A stretch of DNA of 64,000 nt, from contig JBCFYV010000100.1 in the NCBI GenBank assembly GCA_039000515.1, forward strand, positions 53,629,433 through 53,693,432. The letters are read 5' to 3'. Positions 11,250 to 24,400 of this stretch are shown one piece after another; the stretch's first letter is position 1; every line of letters begins with the position of its first letter. A model generated the notes under the pieces. That model was not told where the DNA came from, searched no databases, and worked only from the letters and a program-made list of their open reading frames with translations. The position numbers were made by a program, and so were the translations under genes. Source of the DNA: Timema cristinae. Its lineage: Eukaryota > Arthropoda > Insecta > Phasmatodea > Timematidae.

Positions 11250-11545
11250 GTGGCTCAGTTATAGTCTAAGCAAGGCTGAGATAGTATGGGCATGTAATGA
11301 GGATGTTGGAGAGTATGCCAAAGAGAATTATAGATATAGAGTAAGAAAGAAAAAGATCGCAAAAGAGGACAATAAAGAGAGTAGAGGATCAGGTAACAGA
11401 AAGTGTGCAAGTGAGAGTATAGGAATGGAAGACATTAGAAGAAGAATGGTGGAAAGGTAGATGAAAATGGAGGCACTTTATTAGACTGACCTGGCCAGAG
11501 GCTGGAAATATTGTCAAAACTATGGCGGAGAGGAAAAACCGTCTT
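11250..11545 (+). pseudogene. LINE 3'-end remnant (second copy)
   Basis: Read in one frame with stops: YGHVMRMLESMPKRII, then a Lys/Arg-rich stretch, then EWKTLEEEWWKGR and WRHFIRLTWPEAGNIVKTMA. This is the 'RLRWYGHVMRM' tail typical of arthropod LINE proteins. Three internal stops show that it is dead. Confidence 0.6.
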
Positions 11546-12265
11546 TTGAGGACTATTAAACATGATTTTTTTACATACTAATTGAAAAGTAATCAAGTTA
11601 AAACAACCTGAAAAATTTTGATCAATAAGTAGGGTGAATTTAATTCCGGTAGATTTTCCGACTGAAAATGCTTTCCTTAGGTCAACTTAACATACAATAA
11701 TATGATGTCTCAACCCTTTAGGTATTCTACGTTTACCAAATTTGACTTCATTCACTCGTTAAAAATCTCATTCATTACTTTATACATAATAATTATAAGA
11801 TTTCTGTTAATAATTTTACACATTAAATAATTTCTAACGTTTTACTTATAGAAATAAAAAAAAAAACGCACATTTTGTCCCCATTGGTAAAAAAAATTTC
11901 GCCAGGCTTTCTAGTTTTCACTTTACGCAACAAAGTGAACTCAGCAGTGAGAAGTACAACATTCTTTATTGTTACCAATATGACTGGAAGAGATGGCTTA
12001 TATGGAATCATTACACAAAAACACTCAAAGCATTATAGTTCCCTTTCAAAGCTTCCGAATTCACAAACATTTTTTTTAAAGCCATAAACATGTCTCACAC
12101 TTTATAATATTTAAAAAAAATTATATCCTGCTAATGTTTACATTCATATAGAGCGCAACCATTTTAGTCAGTTTTGTGACATCACTATAAACATGTTTTG
12201 TCGCCATGTGGGCAAACATTTTAAATAAAATTTAGAGAGATGTTCCTAATAAACGATCATTAGCC

Positions 12266-12513
12266 CCTTTAGGTGCGAATGTGAGAAAATACCAGTATTT
12301 TTTTGCAATTTTTGTATAAAAACATTTATTTGGTCAAAATGGAAAAAAAAAAAATTACTCCAGTAGTAACAAGGAGTTTAAATTCTTAGCGTGGTGATAT
12401 CCACAATTGTTGAATATCTGTCATGAGTATAGTGGCACTAGACAAACTTTTTAATCAAAGAGAAAAAACTGCCATTGAATTCCAGGACACCATTTAACGA
12501 TACTCAACAACTG

Positions 12514-12546
<33 letters not shown>

Positions 12547-12768
12547 ATTATTATTAACACCGCATCTTACTACCCGTTCGAGTTATATGCACTTACGCTA
12601 ATGTGTAATGGTAGGTGGTTGATATCACCTTGTGAAGGAAATTAAACTCTATGTTTCTACTGGAGAAATGTATGATTTCTTTTGACCAACATAATGTTTT
12701 GATAAAAAAAAAACCTGCAAGAATCTGCCCTTAACTCGTGTCCCCTACATCCTCACATCCTCACCTTA
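12266..12768. mobile_element. Foldback MITE, family F, interrupted by a SINE tail
   Basis: Arms AATTGTTGAATATCTGTCAT and ACTCAACAACTGATAT / GTTGATATCACC, and outer end ACATCCTCACCTTAA. The second arm is broken by a short SINE tail between two copies of TGATAT. Confidence 0.65.
12523..12616 (-). repeat. SINE 3'-tail fragment with (ATT)n, nested in MITE F
   Basis: An (ATT)n run followed by the common tail ACTACCCGTTCGAGTTATAT and about 25 bp of SINE-A body, then a return to MITE sequence. TGATAT is repeated on both sides. A severely 5'-truncated insertion. Confidence 0.75.
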
Positions 12769-14094
12769 AAGCATGCATTAAAAACTAACAAAACAGATTC
12801 ATACTGTACCAAAAAGGTGTGCACAAAAACTTTGAATAAAATGGTCGCACAATAAAAACGAACCGTACATTATAATTTTCCAACAGTTTGAGAGATATAC
12901 AATCTTGTTTCAACCACATTTTCAACCCTAATAATTTTTTTGAAAAAAGAAAAATCGTCACTTTGATTAAGGATCACATCCATGCGAGATTTGCTATCAT
13001 CTTTAGCCTCAAATCCAAAGTGAAAATGAAAAGGGGGACGTGGCAATCTCTCTTATAAAATATTTATAATACAATCACATCTCTACAATATAATAACACT
13101 TTCTTTTACTTACATGCTAGCATATGTTACTTATAAGGTCGATCGAACTTGATTATACCATTTTTTTTACACACACATTTATTTTCAAACCTTTTATTTC
13201 TATACAACACCAAACTCTATAATCTCTCTTCCAATTATGTCCACTATACGCTATTTTACAAAATATACAACACACATCTACACATTCTATAGTTTTATAT
13301 AATGAAAAGTTACCGAGCTCTTCTAGCATCTTAATTCCTTTTTTGGAGAAAACCAGAAAGCCCAGATACGAGTCGATAAAAAATTCAAAAATATGTGTGT
13401 ATATGAAATATCACACATTTTTATAAATTAATTATTTATTGTATCACATAATTTTTAAAAAAATTATTAAAAGCACACAAAAAATTGTACCTTCTAAATG
13501 TGTCTCATTTCTACGCCAAGCAGTAGTTTCCCTCAAATAAGTTATTATAACAATTGACTTCCATTAAATCTATAGACTTTCATTCCTAAATAAACAATTG
13601 TACACAAATATTTAAGTCATGAGGAGTGACCAATTTCTTCCATATTATAATTAGTGTTTAGATATGTCAAACTATATAATATAAAATATATTTAAAAATC
13701 ACAATGGCATCGACAATGATCCTTAAAGAAAATAAAAATTATTATTTACATTATAAGATTTATTTAATCAAGAATCGTATGAAGGCACTAGAGCAGACAT
13801 TAATTAAGGATACTTGATGGTCAGGAAAATGTTGGAAATTTGAAAAAAGACTACAAAATATAATTTCTAATTATAAAGAGACATATGGGAAAGTTTTTAA
13901 ACGTTCAGAAATTATATTTCATATTTTGAGTAAAACAACATTTTCTTGGATATTTTTTGTAATTTACCAAATTCCCGCCTTATTGTTTTTTCCCCCAACA
14001 ACTTTCAAATTCCCGGCTAATTCCAGTTTTCTACGATTTTCCCGATAATAGACACCTTGTAAATTGACTGGTCATGGCTGGAAGCAATTTATGA
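12769..14094. other. AT-rich intergenic DNA, nothing recognised
   Basis: No coding frame, RNA or repeat family identified. Confidence 0.4.
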
Positions 14095-14106
14095 TGATAC
14101 ATCAAG

Positions 14107-14364
14107 AATAATAATATTTAGCACCGCGTCTTACTACCCGTTTGGGTTATACGCTTTAAGTACTAATTACGCTAATGGATTAGGAATTGGGAAGGTTGAA
14201 TTAAGAGGAAGCGAACCCGCATTTGCGTGGAAGGAGAATGGAAAACCATTTAGGAAAAACCACCCCCAGTTCACCCGACCGAGATTAGAACCTCGATCTC
14301 CCCGTCCTCGGCGGTCGAGCTCAACGCAACAAGCGCGCTAGCCAACTACACCACCGAGGCGGGT
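14107..14364 (-). repeat. SINE-C, full length, 11-bp target duplication
   Basis: Bounded by GATACATCAAG at 14096-14106 and 14365-14375. Minus-strand head CCCGCCTCGGTGGTGTAGTT with a box A-like GTAGTTGGCTAGCG and a B-box-like GGTTCTAATCTC, then the body shared with SINE-B and the common tail. Confidence 0.9.
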
Positions 14365-14452
14365 GATACATCAAGTCATGTTATCTGCAGCTGTCACTTT
14401 TGATAGATATTATCAATTCCTATTAAATAACTCTAATAATGTAGTTTTTTTT

Positions 14453-14684
14453 AGCACCGCATTTTACTACCCGTTCAGGTAATATGCTTATGTACTAATT
14501 AGGCAAATGATTTTTTTTTAGGGATTAGGAAGGTTATATTTGAGGAAATGTACCCATGTATGTGTGAAAGGAAACTGGAAAACTATTTTAGAAAAACCAC
14601 CTTCACCACAACTTATCGAGGTTCATCAGTAATCTAGTCTACTGAGAGAGCGATGCCTTAGACCATGCGGCCACCGGAGCGTGT
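14453..14684 (-). repeat. SINE-B copy
   Basis: Tail AGCACCGCATTTTACTACCC on the plus strand, SINE-B body, and head GCTCCGGTGGCCGCATGGTC on the minus strand. The last dispersed repeat before the repeat-free block downstream of jing. Confidence 0.75.
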
Positions 14685-14689
14685 ATAAA

Positions 14690-17600
14690 ATACCTTAAAA
14701 TCTCCCTATGTTTAAAAATGAGGTGACCCAAAGGCTAAATAAACTACTAAGAGTAAATTTCATGAAGTAAGCCCGCCAAAACCTCTCTCTAATCATTTAT
14801 GTTTTTGAAGCCGATATTTCTTGACCATCAAGTGTCCCTTGTGACTTATAAAAGTCTCCGTACCTCGATGCTCCAGCCTACCTCATCCAATCACAACACT
14901 CATCTGACCAATCCATGCAATAACATGGCAGCAATTATATATAAAAAAAAAATCATGCCTATAAATTAAAAAGAGATCATGATTAATAATTCACAGCACA
15001 TTTGAAGATGTGCTGATCATTAAAAAGTAAACACTTTCTTTGTTTATAAATTTCGAGTTTTGATCTACCGACAGATCAAACATAATTAACACAAAGAGTT
15101 GATAATAGACAATCAATATCTAAATTATATACTGTTACAATTTTATTTTATAAAAGTTTTTTGTTCAAGTTCTTTCATTTAAAAACAAATAAAATAAATA
15201 ATTATTGTATATTTCAATGTAAGTAATTAAAAAGTCCTTTTGACTTTTTTTTTTGTATAACCAAAGGAATAGGTACCAAATTTATATGTATATATAAAAA
15301 AAGTACTAGCTTTGTTGTAAACTAACATTTGAAAGGGTGTCAACCCTGTAATTATGATTTGTTCTGGTAAGCTCAGAAAACTTTACTTGTGGAAGGGGCC
15401 ATATTTCCCTAATTTGTATATTGGCTGCAAATGCAACTTAAAAACAATGTATAAGATACAAATGTACTCTGTACATCAAAAGAATTTAATTTTTTTTTTA
15501 GATATTATATTTTAACAAAAAGAATCATGCAAGGTATGAAATTTATGTTACAAAAACACAAGTCATCAAAATAAGTAAACACATAATATCATTTGTATTA
15601 AAAAAGTTGCTAAATTGATTTTTTATTGTAATTCTTGCATACAGGCCTCCTTTTGTTTCATATTATATAATTAAATATATATTATATATATATTATATAT
15701 ATAAAAAATGCAAATCAAATTTATTTACCACTAAACAAAAAAATAATTTTAGGATGAGAAAGACATAAAATACAAAATAACAAAGTGTTTTTATATGTAT
15801 GTATAATAAAAATAACATACAAGGGAATGCATAAAAAAAAAATTAGTCCACTTTCATAAAAAAAAACTAAAATGAGCATATTTGTTCTTGATTATCGTGA
15901 CTAGCTTTATGGGCGAGAGAAAATTCTTCCTCACGGATGTGCATCAGTCAATTAACGGATATAGGAGGGATTCCGCATCCAAGAAAATTAACAGGAAGTA
16001 ATAATTAATATATAAATAGATGATAAATAAGATAAATAAGATGAAAATAAAAAGTGGTTTAGATTGTAATATAATTATGCTTCAGTCTTAAGCAAGATTG
16101 TATGACCATGTCTTATAGGGGGTGAGCAAGCACACCGTGAGTTGATCTGGAACATTACAAAAGACATTTCCTCGAGCTATATTTAGGCCCTCATTTAAAC
16201 GGCAGTTTCAAATTCATAGGATTGTTTTTTTATTTAATACAAAATGAACACAAATTAGCACTATCAAATGATTAGTTTCAACTTTTTTTTTTTAAAGAAA
16301 TTAAAGTCTTAGCCAAAAATTTTCAATAATACATACTAATAATTTTATAAAACATTTTGTCTTGTATGAACATCACTTTTTATGGGTATAGTAACAAAAA
16401 GGCAACAGGTTTTTTTTACCCCCCAATTTCGTTAGCAAAATAGATTTTATATTTTTCTTAGGCAATTTATGAAACTTGTATTTGATGAATTGGGATTATT
16501 AAAAAAAACAAAATATGAATTAAATAAATTACACTTTTTAAGTTTACAAAACAACCTGGAATTGAAATATTAATAGCACAAATCAAGAAGTATGTTGAAA
16601 TAAATTAAATTTTAAAACAAATGAAAGTTTTAAAATTGGAGATCATGTGTTCATAATAGAAGAAATATTTGAGCTACACTGTTCTTTTTGAAACCTTTAA
16701 TATCAGTTTTATCCTTTGGATATAAAAACAAATCTATCTTTGCACCACAAGATAACACATTGTGAGTGGGAATAAAAAAAACATCCTATATATGGCACGG
16801 GACGTTCTAATGATTCAAAAGTCAACAACAGTTTTAAATGAGCGGAGTCACGCTGCAATATTCTACTGGTTTGTTAATAACCAGCACAAATTAAAAAAAA
16901 AATTATAGCTTAGTGTGAAAGGTTTCACAATTTAAATAAAATAAAGAACATATTACGTAAAACTATGAAATGGCAGTGGTTTCGCTTTTTTTCCCCCCCC
17001 TTTCTCTTTTAAATAATGGAATAAAAAAAATTACAATTGCTAAGACTCAAAATTTAAAGCGAAAAGACACTCATATTTTATTATTTCCGTATATGCCACA
17101 AAAGACAACATGACGACGTAGCTTGGCAGTTCTTAAAATGGCAGTGACGAGTTCTAAATAATCAGTTGTGTGTCTTAGAAAAGCTAGTTTTACAAACTCC
17201 ACAACTATCTTTTCAATTTTGGATTTAAAAAGAAAATCTCAAAAGTAGCCTACACACTTTTTTTTTATATAATTTTTTAAAATATTTTATATAAATAAAA
17301 GACTAAAATCACTAAAAATTCATCGAGTTTCCTAAACAAATCTTCTACAACAGAACTTTTACCAACCCTTTTACATTCTTAAAAAGCACAGTTTTTTTTT
17401 TTTTGTCGAGTGCGAGGAATAAAAGTTCTGTAACACGATCTCAAGGAATACTTATTTATTTACAGTTTTTCCTTCCCCGACACACAATTTGTCCGGCATT
17501 GTGGTGGGGTTTGCCGAGACCATAACTATGTCCTACTATGTACAATGCATTCACATTTTGGCAGTGTGATAGCTATAAGCTGGTTGTTTTCAGAAGGGAA

Positions 17601-18271
17601 AGAACACAATTTAAGAGATCTTCCTCTTGCAATGATGCCTACCTACCCTCCATTCCCAACTGGCAAATAAAAGTTACTCTACTTTTTTTTTTATATATAA
17701 ACCCTATACATACAAACAAATACTACCAACATTCAGTCAAATATTCAAAATTATCCTATAATACAATAAAAAAAAAGTGAACATTACTTCACACTTTTTT
17801 TTTGTTTGTAGTCCCATATCTTAACAGTAATTCAAAACGCTGCACCATGCCAAGAAAAGGTATTTTTTTTTTTGGTCCCTTCTCTTGATCAAACATTTTC
17901 ATCCATTGGTTGGCAGGTAGGCGCAGTCTGGCAAACCGGCGTGAACACAGAAGATGTGGTTTATATGGTAGTTGGTCCATAACGACTTGATTCATGGCTA
18001 GCCCTCCCTCGCTACACAAACTCAAAAGACTCCCGAAACGTCAGTTACCCAATCATCCCTATCAAGCCACAATCACAAGCTTAACTTCTCAAGCCGTAAA
18101 CAACAAAATCAATTGCTAAATCTTCTAATGGCATTGCCAACCTTGTGAAGTTGACTCCAGTAGCTCGAAGCAGGGCGGACCAACGCCCGAGAAGCCGATC
18201 TGGTCAAAAAGTTTTAACCCTGCTCCGGGAGACCCGATCATTTCATGAAGCTACTCGTACCGATTAACTCA
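14690..18271 (-). other. Probable jing 3' UTR and downstream region, free of dispersed repeats
   Basis: This 3.6-kb AT-rich stretch directly follows the jing stop codon. It has no credible coding sequence and none of the SINE or MITE families found elsewhere. Minus-strand AATAAA signals are frequent, for example at 17460-17455, so the poly(A) site cannot be chosen. A (TA)n-type patch lies at 15660-15705. The repeat desert suggests selection against insertion, as in a long 3' UTR. That is inference. Confidence 0.4.
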
Positions 18272-18446
18272 TCATGTCTTCTTGGTGGATTTGCGCTTTT
18301 GTTTTGTGAAGAGGGATTTAGCTAGTGACCCGTCCATATCGTAAAGGGCAGTACGAACGTGGTCCGAGGCGCTTGCTGGGAGACTAGTGAGGGGAACGTC
18401 TCTGATGCGTTCAATGTTAGATTCCAACACCCACTCATCCTCCAGG
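18272..18446 (-). CDS. jing: jing terminal coding exon
   Basis: The 175-bp exon has acceptor GTTGTTTAG. With the two carried bases it reads ILEDEWVLESNIERIRDVPL, then a Ser/Ala-rich segment, then the basic tail KQKRKSTKKT and TGA at 18274-18272. DEWV corresponds to the DVWV of AEBP2. The downstream side (below 18272) is AT-rich, with many AATAAA-type signals on the minus strand. Confidence 0.92.
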
Positions 18447-21400
18447 CTAAACAACAGGCCATTAATACCATTTTTTAAAATATTTTCAAGCACAAGAATT
18501 CTCTACTCAAGTTGTACCAAATTTGTAACAGAATACAGAGTTGTTACTATTTTCTTATTACTAAATTTCCTTTGTTTTCCAGCCTGTTGTCACAGGCAGC
18601 TTAGCTTGAATAAAAGACTAACAAAATGTAATTTTTCATCAAACTAAGTGAGAAGTCTTGTAATTTATGTTTAAAACAGAATGAATTAAGGTGGGGATGT
18701 AAGCAACATGATACAAGTACAGTGTTTAAGCAGTTTTTACTGCAAAACTTTTTTTTTTTTGCCAAAATAAATCCAACATTGCTCCAGTAGAAAACGTAGA
18801 GTTTAGTTTTGTTGATACGATAATGTGAAGAAAATTAAACTCTTTTATGTTTCTACTCGAGAATTATTTGATTTTTTCGACCAAAAAAATATGTTGCTTT
18901 AAAAACTGCGAAAATTATTACCTTTTCTCACCCCCCCCCCCCCCCCCCCCCCCCCACACACACTCCCATCTTAAGATTGGCGGGGAAATATATCTTCTGT
19001 TGCTTCACAATCCTTGTTTAAGGAGTAATATAATATGTTTGAATCAGTGTGTTTAGTTATTCAGTTCAATTTTCATCAATTCAAAGACAAATAATTTAAG
19101 CTTTCAGTTGAATGTCTCAAATTAACACATATTTCAGTTTTTTTTTTTACTAGATCGTGCAAAATTCCCTGCGTTTTCCCCAGTGCCGAGTAGCCCTGTA
19201 ATAAGTCACAAAGATGCTTTTTTTTTTTAGGGATAGAATCTTCAAGCGCTTAGAGGAAATCTGTGGTCAAATCAAACCAAAGAATCTGATCGCTAATAAG
19301 ATGTAGTAATATCTGCAACAACTTGTACTTACATATGTTCCGGGAACCATCGCAAAAGCAAACGGGTGGAACCATCCATTTCCACCCTTCTTGCCATCAC
19401 CTGCAACATGAAAACAATTCAACAGTCTTACAACCTTATGACACACAATCATAATTCAACGACAAACCACAGTCACAAATGGTTACACGCCAAGAAGTTT
19501 GGGAGATGAAAAAAAATAATAAAAAAAAAAAAATAATAAAAAAATTAAATAATCAAGGATGAGTTACATATATCAACAGTGTAAGACGAAAGACAAAAAA
19601 TTTTCAAAACCTAACAAAGTTTTTATCTCTAGTAAATTAAATTAATTTGTTACTGTTACATTTGATTTTTCGAATATAAAAAATTATGCACAGTTTTTTC
19701 ACCTTAATATTACACTATTTTTTAACCCCATTATTGGCCCATTTAATTCCAGTTTCAACAAATAAAGCTGAAGCAATAGCTACTATATGTTTTTTTTGAC
19801 ACCGTGTCTTATTAGCCGTTCTGGTTGTATGTCATGTACTAATTACGCATAGTTTTAGGGATTCATATAATTATATCTAGAGGAAGCCTGGAGAGTGGAA
19901 AACTATTTTGAAAAAAAACCCACCCTCAGTACACCTGACCTAGATTCAAACCTTGATATCCTCAGCGACAAGAGTCTAGTATAGTGCGAGAGTAGCGAGT
20001 TAGATGATGCGGACACAGAAACTAGTTACTATTATCAATGAAACATTTTACTAATGAGGATACAATTTATGTAAATGAGCTACCTACCAAGGACTATGAA
20101 AAAGGGCTTTTCGTCCCACTTCTCAAAAACCTTAAAGAGCTGAAATTTGTTATGAGCACTATGGAACATGCTGCTATTTTTATGAGAAGAACACAAAACT
20201 TGAAAAATTGCAGATCCAAAATGGCGAACAAAGCATGCCAGAGAGAGTTGAAAATTGGAATGGGTGCTACTATACATGCCCTCTTATTTATAAAAGTCTG
20301 AAACTCTGAATACAAGATGATGAACCCAACGTATTCCGATAACCTAGTAGAGGCATTAACACAAGTCTTGCTACCTCCTGTTATGAAATATTAATATAAT
20401 ATAAAAAAAAACACTTGGAATAGACCGCACAAAATCCAAAAGTGCATAAATAAATTGCATCAACATGTTTTAACAGATCAAATATAAAACTGTGATATAA
20501 TCAACACCCTTCATAAGCTGATATATGTTAGATACAGGGCTGCCCTGGGTAAACTCAGTTTGCGGGACCCCCAGTTACCTGCCTCGCCCCCCCCCCCCTC
20601 CCAAAAAAAGGTAAAAACTTAATTTTAGTGCTATTACAATATTTTGCACTTATACATGCATTTTAAGCCATATAAGGTCTCAAGAAATGCCCTAAAAGGT
20701 AAATAATGTTTTCATTAATGCTAAAAGCTGTGTTTTTTTTATACATATAAGGGTTGATTTATCTCCAAAACTTGGTTCAATTTTCTTCCCCAACGAACTT
20801 GATCTGTATAAAGGTTTGAAGAACAACTGTGCCAAATTTTAATTTAATCCGCAAATGCGTTAAAAACTATCTTCACTCATTCAATAAATCAAACCACATG
20901 ATTATGTTGTTATTTGTTTACGCAAAGTGACAATATATGCTAGCTCACCAATACACAGAGCACCATTAAAATCCCCCCTCCTCCCCCAAATAACCCCTCA
21001 ACAACAGCACCATTCAGCACGCCCCTAAGGGTGGCACAGGTCATATATTACATTTTCTCCCCTCGGGAATTCAAGTGAACTTTACTATAGCAACCTCAAA
21101 CCAGCAACAGTTTTTTTTTTTTTTTTACCTTGCTGCAGAGTCTCATGGTGTGTCCTGGGGCAGTGGCCAAGTCCCCGAGGGTTCTTTGCTGGGTCATCTT
21201 GATAAGCCGATGCTGTAAACCTTCCATCATCCCCGCGTCAAAGAAATCGTACTTGCGAGCTGTAAGAAAGATACATCCAAACCACCATCTTAGAAACAAA
21301 GCCACATTTATAGGAGAAGCCTCAAATTAAAGAGTAGTTTGCGCAGTGGAACACTTTTAAAACAATGGTTCGCTCTGAACCGTTCAATATCTTGATTTAA

Positions 21401-24400
21401 ACAATGGCTGAACATTAAAAAAAAAAGGGGGGGGGGGGGGGGTTCTTTGAGCTTTTATTGTGCAGTCCGCCATAGTTTGGGTTTTATAATATGTAATCGA
21501 GGAAAATAAGATTCGTATTGTAAATGGTTGATATTTAAAAGAATTGACATCAAGTTTTATAATATTTTGAACTTCTAAATCTTTTAATCAGTTTAAATAA
21601 GTTAGATTATCAATTAAAACGAACATTTGAAATAAAATATATTTAAATGCATTGTAAATTCATGTATTTGATTTTAATATAAATATAAGATTAGCCACAC
21701 TATATGTACTCTAACCCAAATATGTACGTAGGATTTTCTCCCCATACCAATCCATGCAGACCATTATTTTTTATAAAGTGCACCACTGTGATGTTATATC
21801 ATCCTACAATTACTTGATGCATACATACACTTAATAATGTGCAATTTATTGATACCCAAGCATTTATAAACTCTATAACAGATATATATTGTCAGATTTT
21901 TACAATAATCTACCACAATTTGAAATAAGGTAGAGAAAGATATATGGAAATGAATTGGAGGGCAAACACATTTTGTGTATTTCTCAGTTGTGATAAAAAA
22001 AAAATGGACAAAGGTAAAGGGTCTCTTAAAACTCAGGTCAAGGCCATTTCAGTCCAATCCCTCGACCTTAAGGTTAGTCCTATAAAGACTCTTCGGGAGA
22101 AAGTGTGAAATGCACAACACACTTTCCTAAATTGTTTTTAATTAATTGTACAACACTTAATATATGTGAAGGTGGAAATTAACAATAGTTACGGATACAG
22201 CCGTCTTTGCGCACATATTGAATTAAATATAATCGAAACGTGGCAAACGGGAATAAAACCCGTGTCCAGATGTAATTTTTCACAAGTTAAATTATCATTG
22301 ATGGTACAAATAAAGTACTCTATTGCTTAATTTTAATGAGCTACACTAAAGAAAAGCTAAAAAGACCAAGTATATAATCCTAGAATACACAGCTTAGGGG
22401 AGAATTAACATCAACAAATGCTAACAATTCATCGTAACAGTGCTGGAAAAATGTTTAAAAAAACAACTATTTAGGGTCCCCATTTAAGTGTCCAATTTTT
22501 TAACAGCAAAATGCTAATATTTTCAATTTGATTTTTTCAGTCCTAAAGTTCAAATTTTCTGATATTTATGGAGAGACCCTCTTTAATAATGTGTTATTAT
22601 TTGAGTGTAGCAATTGTTCAAGCACAGTTCTTTCTCACTATACATACTTCCTGGGTGGATCCTCAAAAAATAAATAATAAAGTGAAATAAACAAACACAC
22701 GGAAAGTCTTCATTCAAGCGCTGCGAAACTTTCTGTGCCATCCGGTACAGTCTTTGACCCATTCAGAACTGTCTCAAAGTGCCTGAAGTGTCAGGGTATG
22801 TACAACCCCAATGGTCAAGGGGTAAAAGCAATGATCTGTCCGCCGACAACGTTGAGTTAAGGAGGAGGATCGGTTTGATTATCACAAGACGATCTAGGAG
22901 TCCTGTGCCAACCAACGGTGATCTGATAAAGTTTCGGCAATGAATTAAGTTTACCACTTTTATACAAACAAGCAAGTGTTGTTGCACCAATCAAAAAAAG
23001 ATACATAGTCAGGAGATGAATCTCACTTCAATAATTTGGGTTCAAGTTGTAAGAATCGACATGCACACACCCGGGGGGTGAGAGGAAAACAACTAAATGT
23101 TTCGTAGATAAAAGTTTCATTGAAACGATAAGAAAAGTCCGGTGTGAATTAAACCATTACGCCGTCCGAACCATTTATCTGCTGGGGGAGCTTCCTTCAA
23201 CTTAATATGGGAGCTAAGGGAGGTACTAAAAAAAAGGTGACACAATTACATGTATGTATTAATAATGTCACTATTACAAGTTTAAGGAATTCAATAAAGA
23301 CGTTTATCGTTCAACGACAATCAAAATCAAGTTTAACTTTGTAAATTTTGAAGTAAAACCATGCCAACAATTTTGCTAAACTGTTCTCAATATACAACTG
23401 GATCCCAGATAAAAATTCCTTTAGATTTGGGGGGACAGGGGGGAGGTAGATACGTGTACATTGAATAAAGCTTTAAAAATGAGTAGTTTGGCTCAAATTT
23501 GAACAAGGACCTCAAAAGAGAGTAGTTTTTTTAAAATTCTTATCTTCCTCAAATTTGAACAACATCTTCAAAAGAGAATAGTTTTTGAGTCCTATCTTCC
23601 TCAAATTTGAACAACATCTTCAAAGAGAGTAGTTTTTTAATCCTATATTCCTCAAATTTGAACAACATCTTCAAAAGAGAGTAGTTTTTTAATCCTATAT
23701 TCCTCAAATTTGAACAACATCTTCAAAAGAGAGTAGTTTTTGATTCCTATCTTCCTCAAATTTGAACAACATCTTCAAAGAGAGTAGTTTTTGATTCTTA
23801 TATTCCTCAAATTTGAACAACATCTTCAAAAGAGAGTAGTTTTTAATCCTATATTCCTAAAATTTGAACATCATCTTCAAAAGAGAGTAGGTTTTTAATC
23901 CTATATTCCTCAAATTTGAACAACATCTTCAAAAGAGAGTAGTTTTTGATTCCTATATTCCTCAAATTTGAACAACATCTTCAAAAGAGAGTAGTTTTTG
24001 ATTCCTATATTCCTCAAATTTGAACAACATCTTCAAAAGATAGTAGTTTTTTAATCCTATATTCCTCAAATTTGAACATCTTCAAAAGAGAGAAATAATA
24101 GTTCTAGCTTCTTAAAATTTAAACGACTTCAAAATAAAGTAATTATAAACTTATCTTTTTCAAATTTGAACAACTTTGGGGTGAAAAATTGAGAATTCAG
24201 GCTAACTACTTCAAACCTAAGCCAACAGTGAAAATTAAAGAACCTTAAAAAATGTGTTAAAATACAGTAATATTGGATTTTGCTGGTGTAAATTAGCAGT
24301 TTTTTGAGAGTGAAAAGTACTTGGGAAGGTAAAGAAACAGAAGAAACCAACCAACACCTGGTGCAGCATTTAACTACTTTTATAACAAAATATTCCAGAC

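Noticed and set aside
20038..20301. 87-codon plus-strand frame in a jing intron
   Set aside because: No motif and no splice or start context. Open length is not remarkable in 64 kb.
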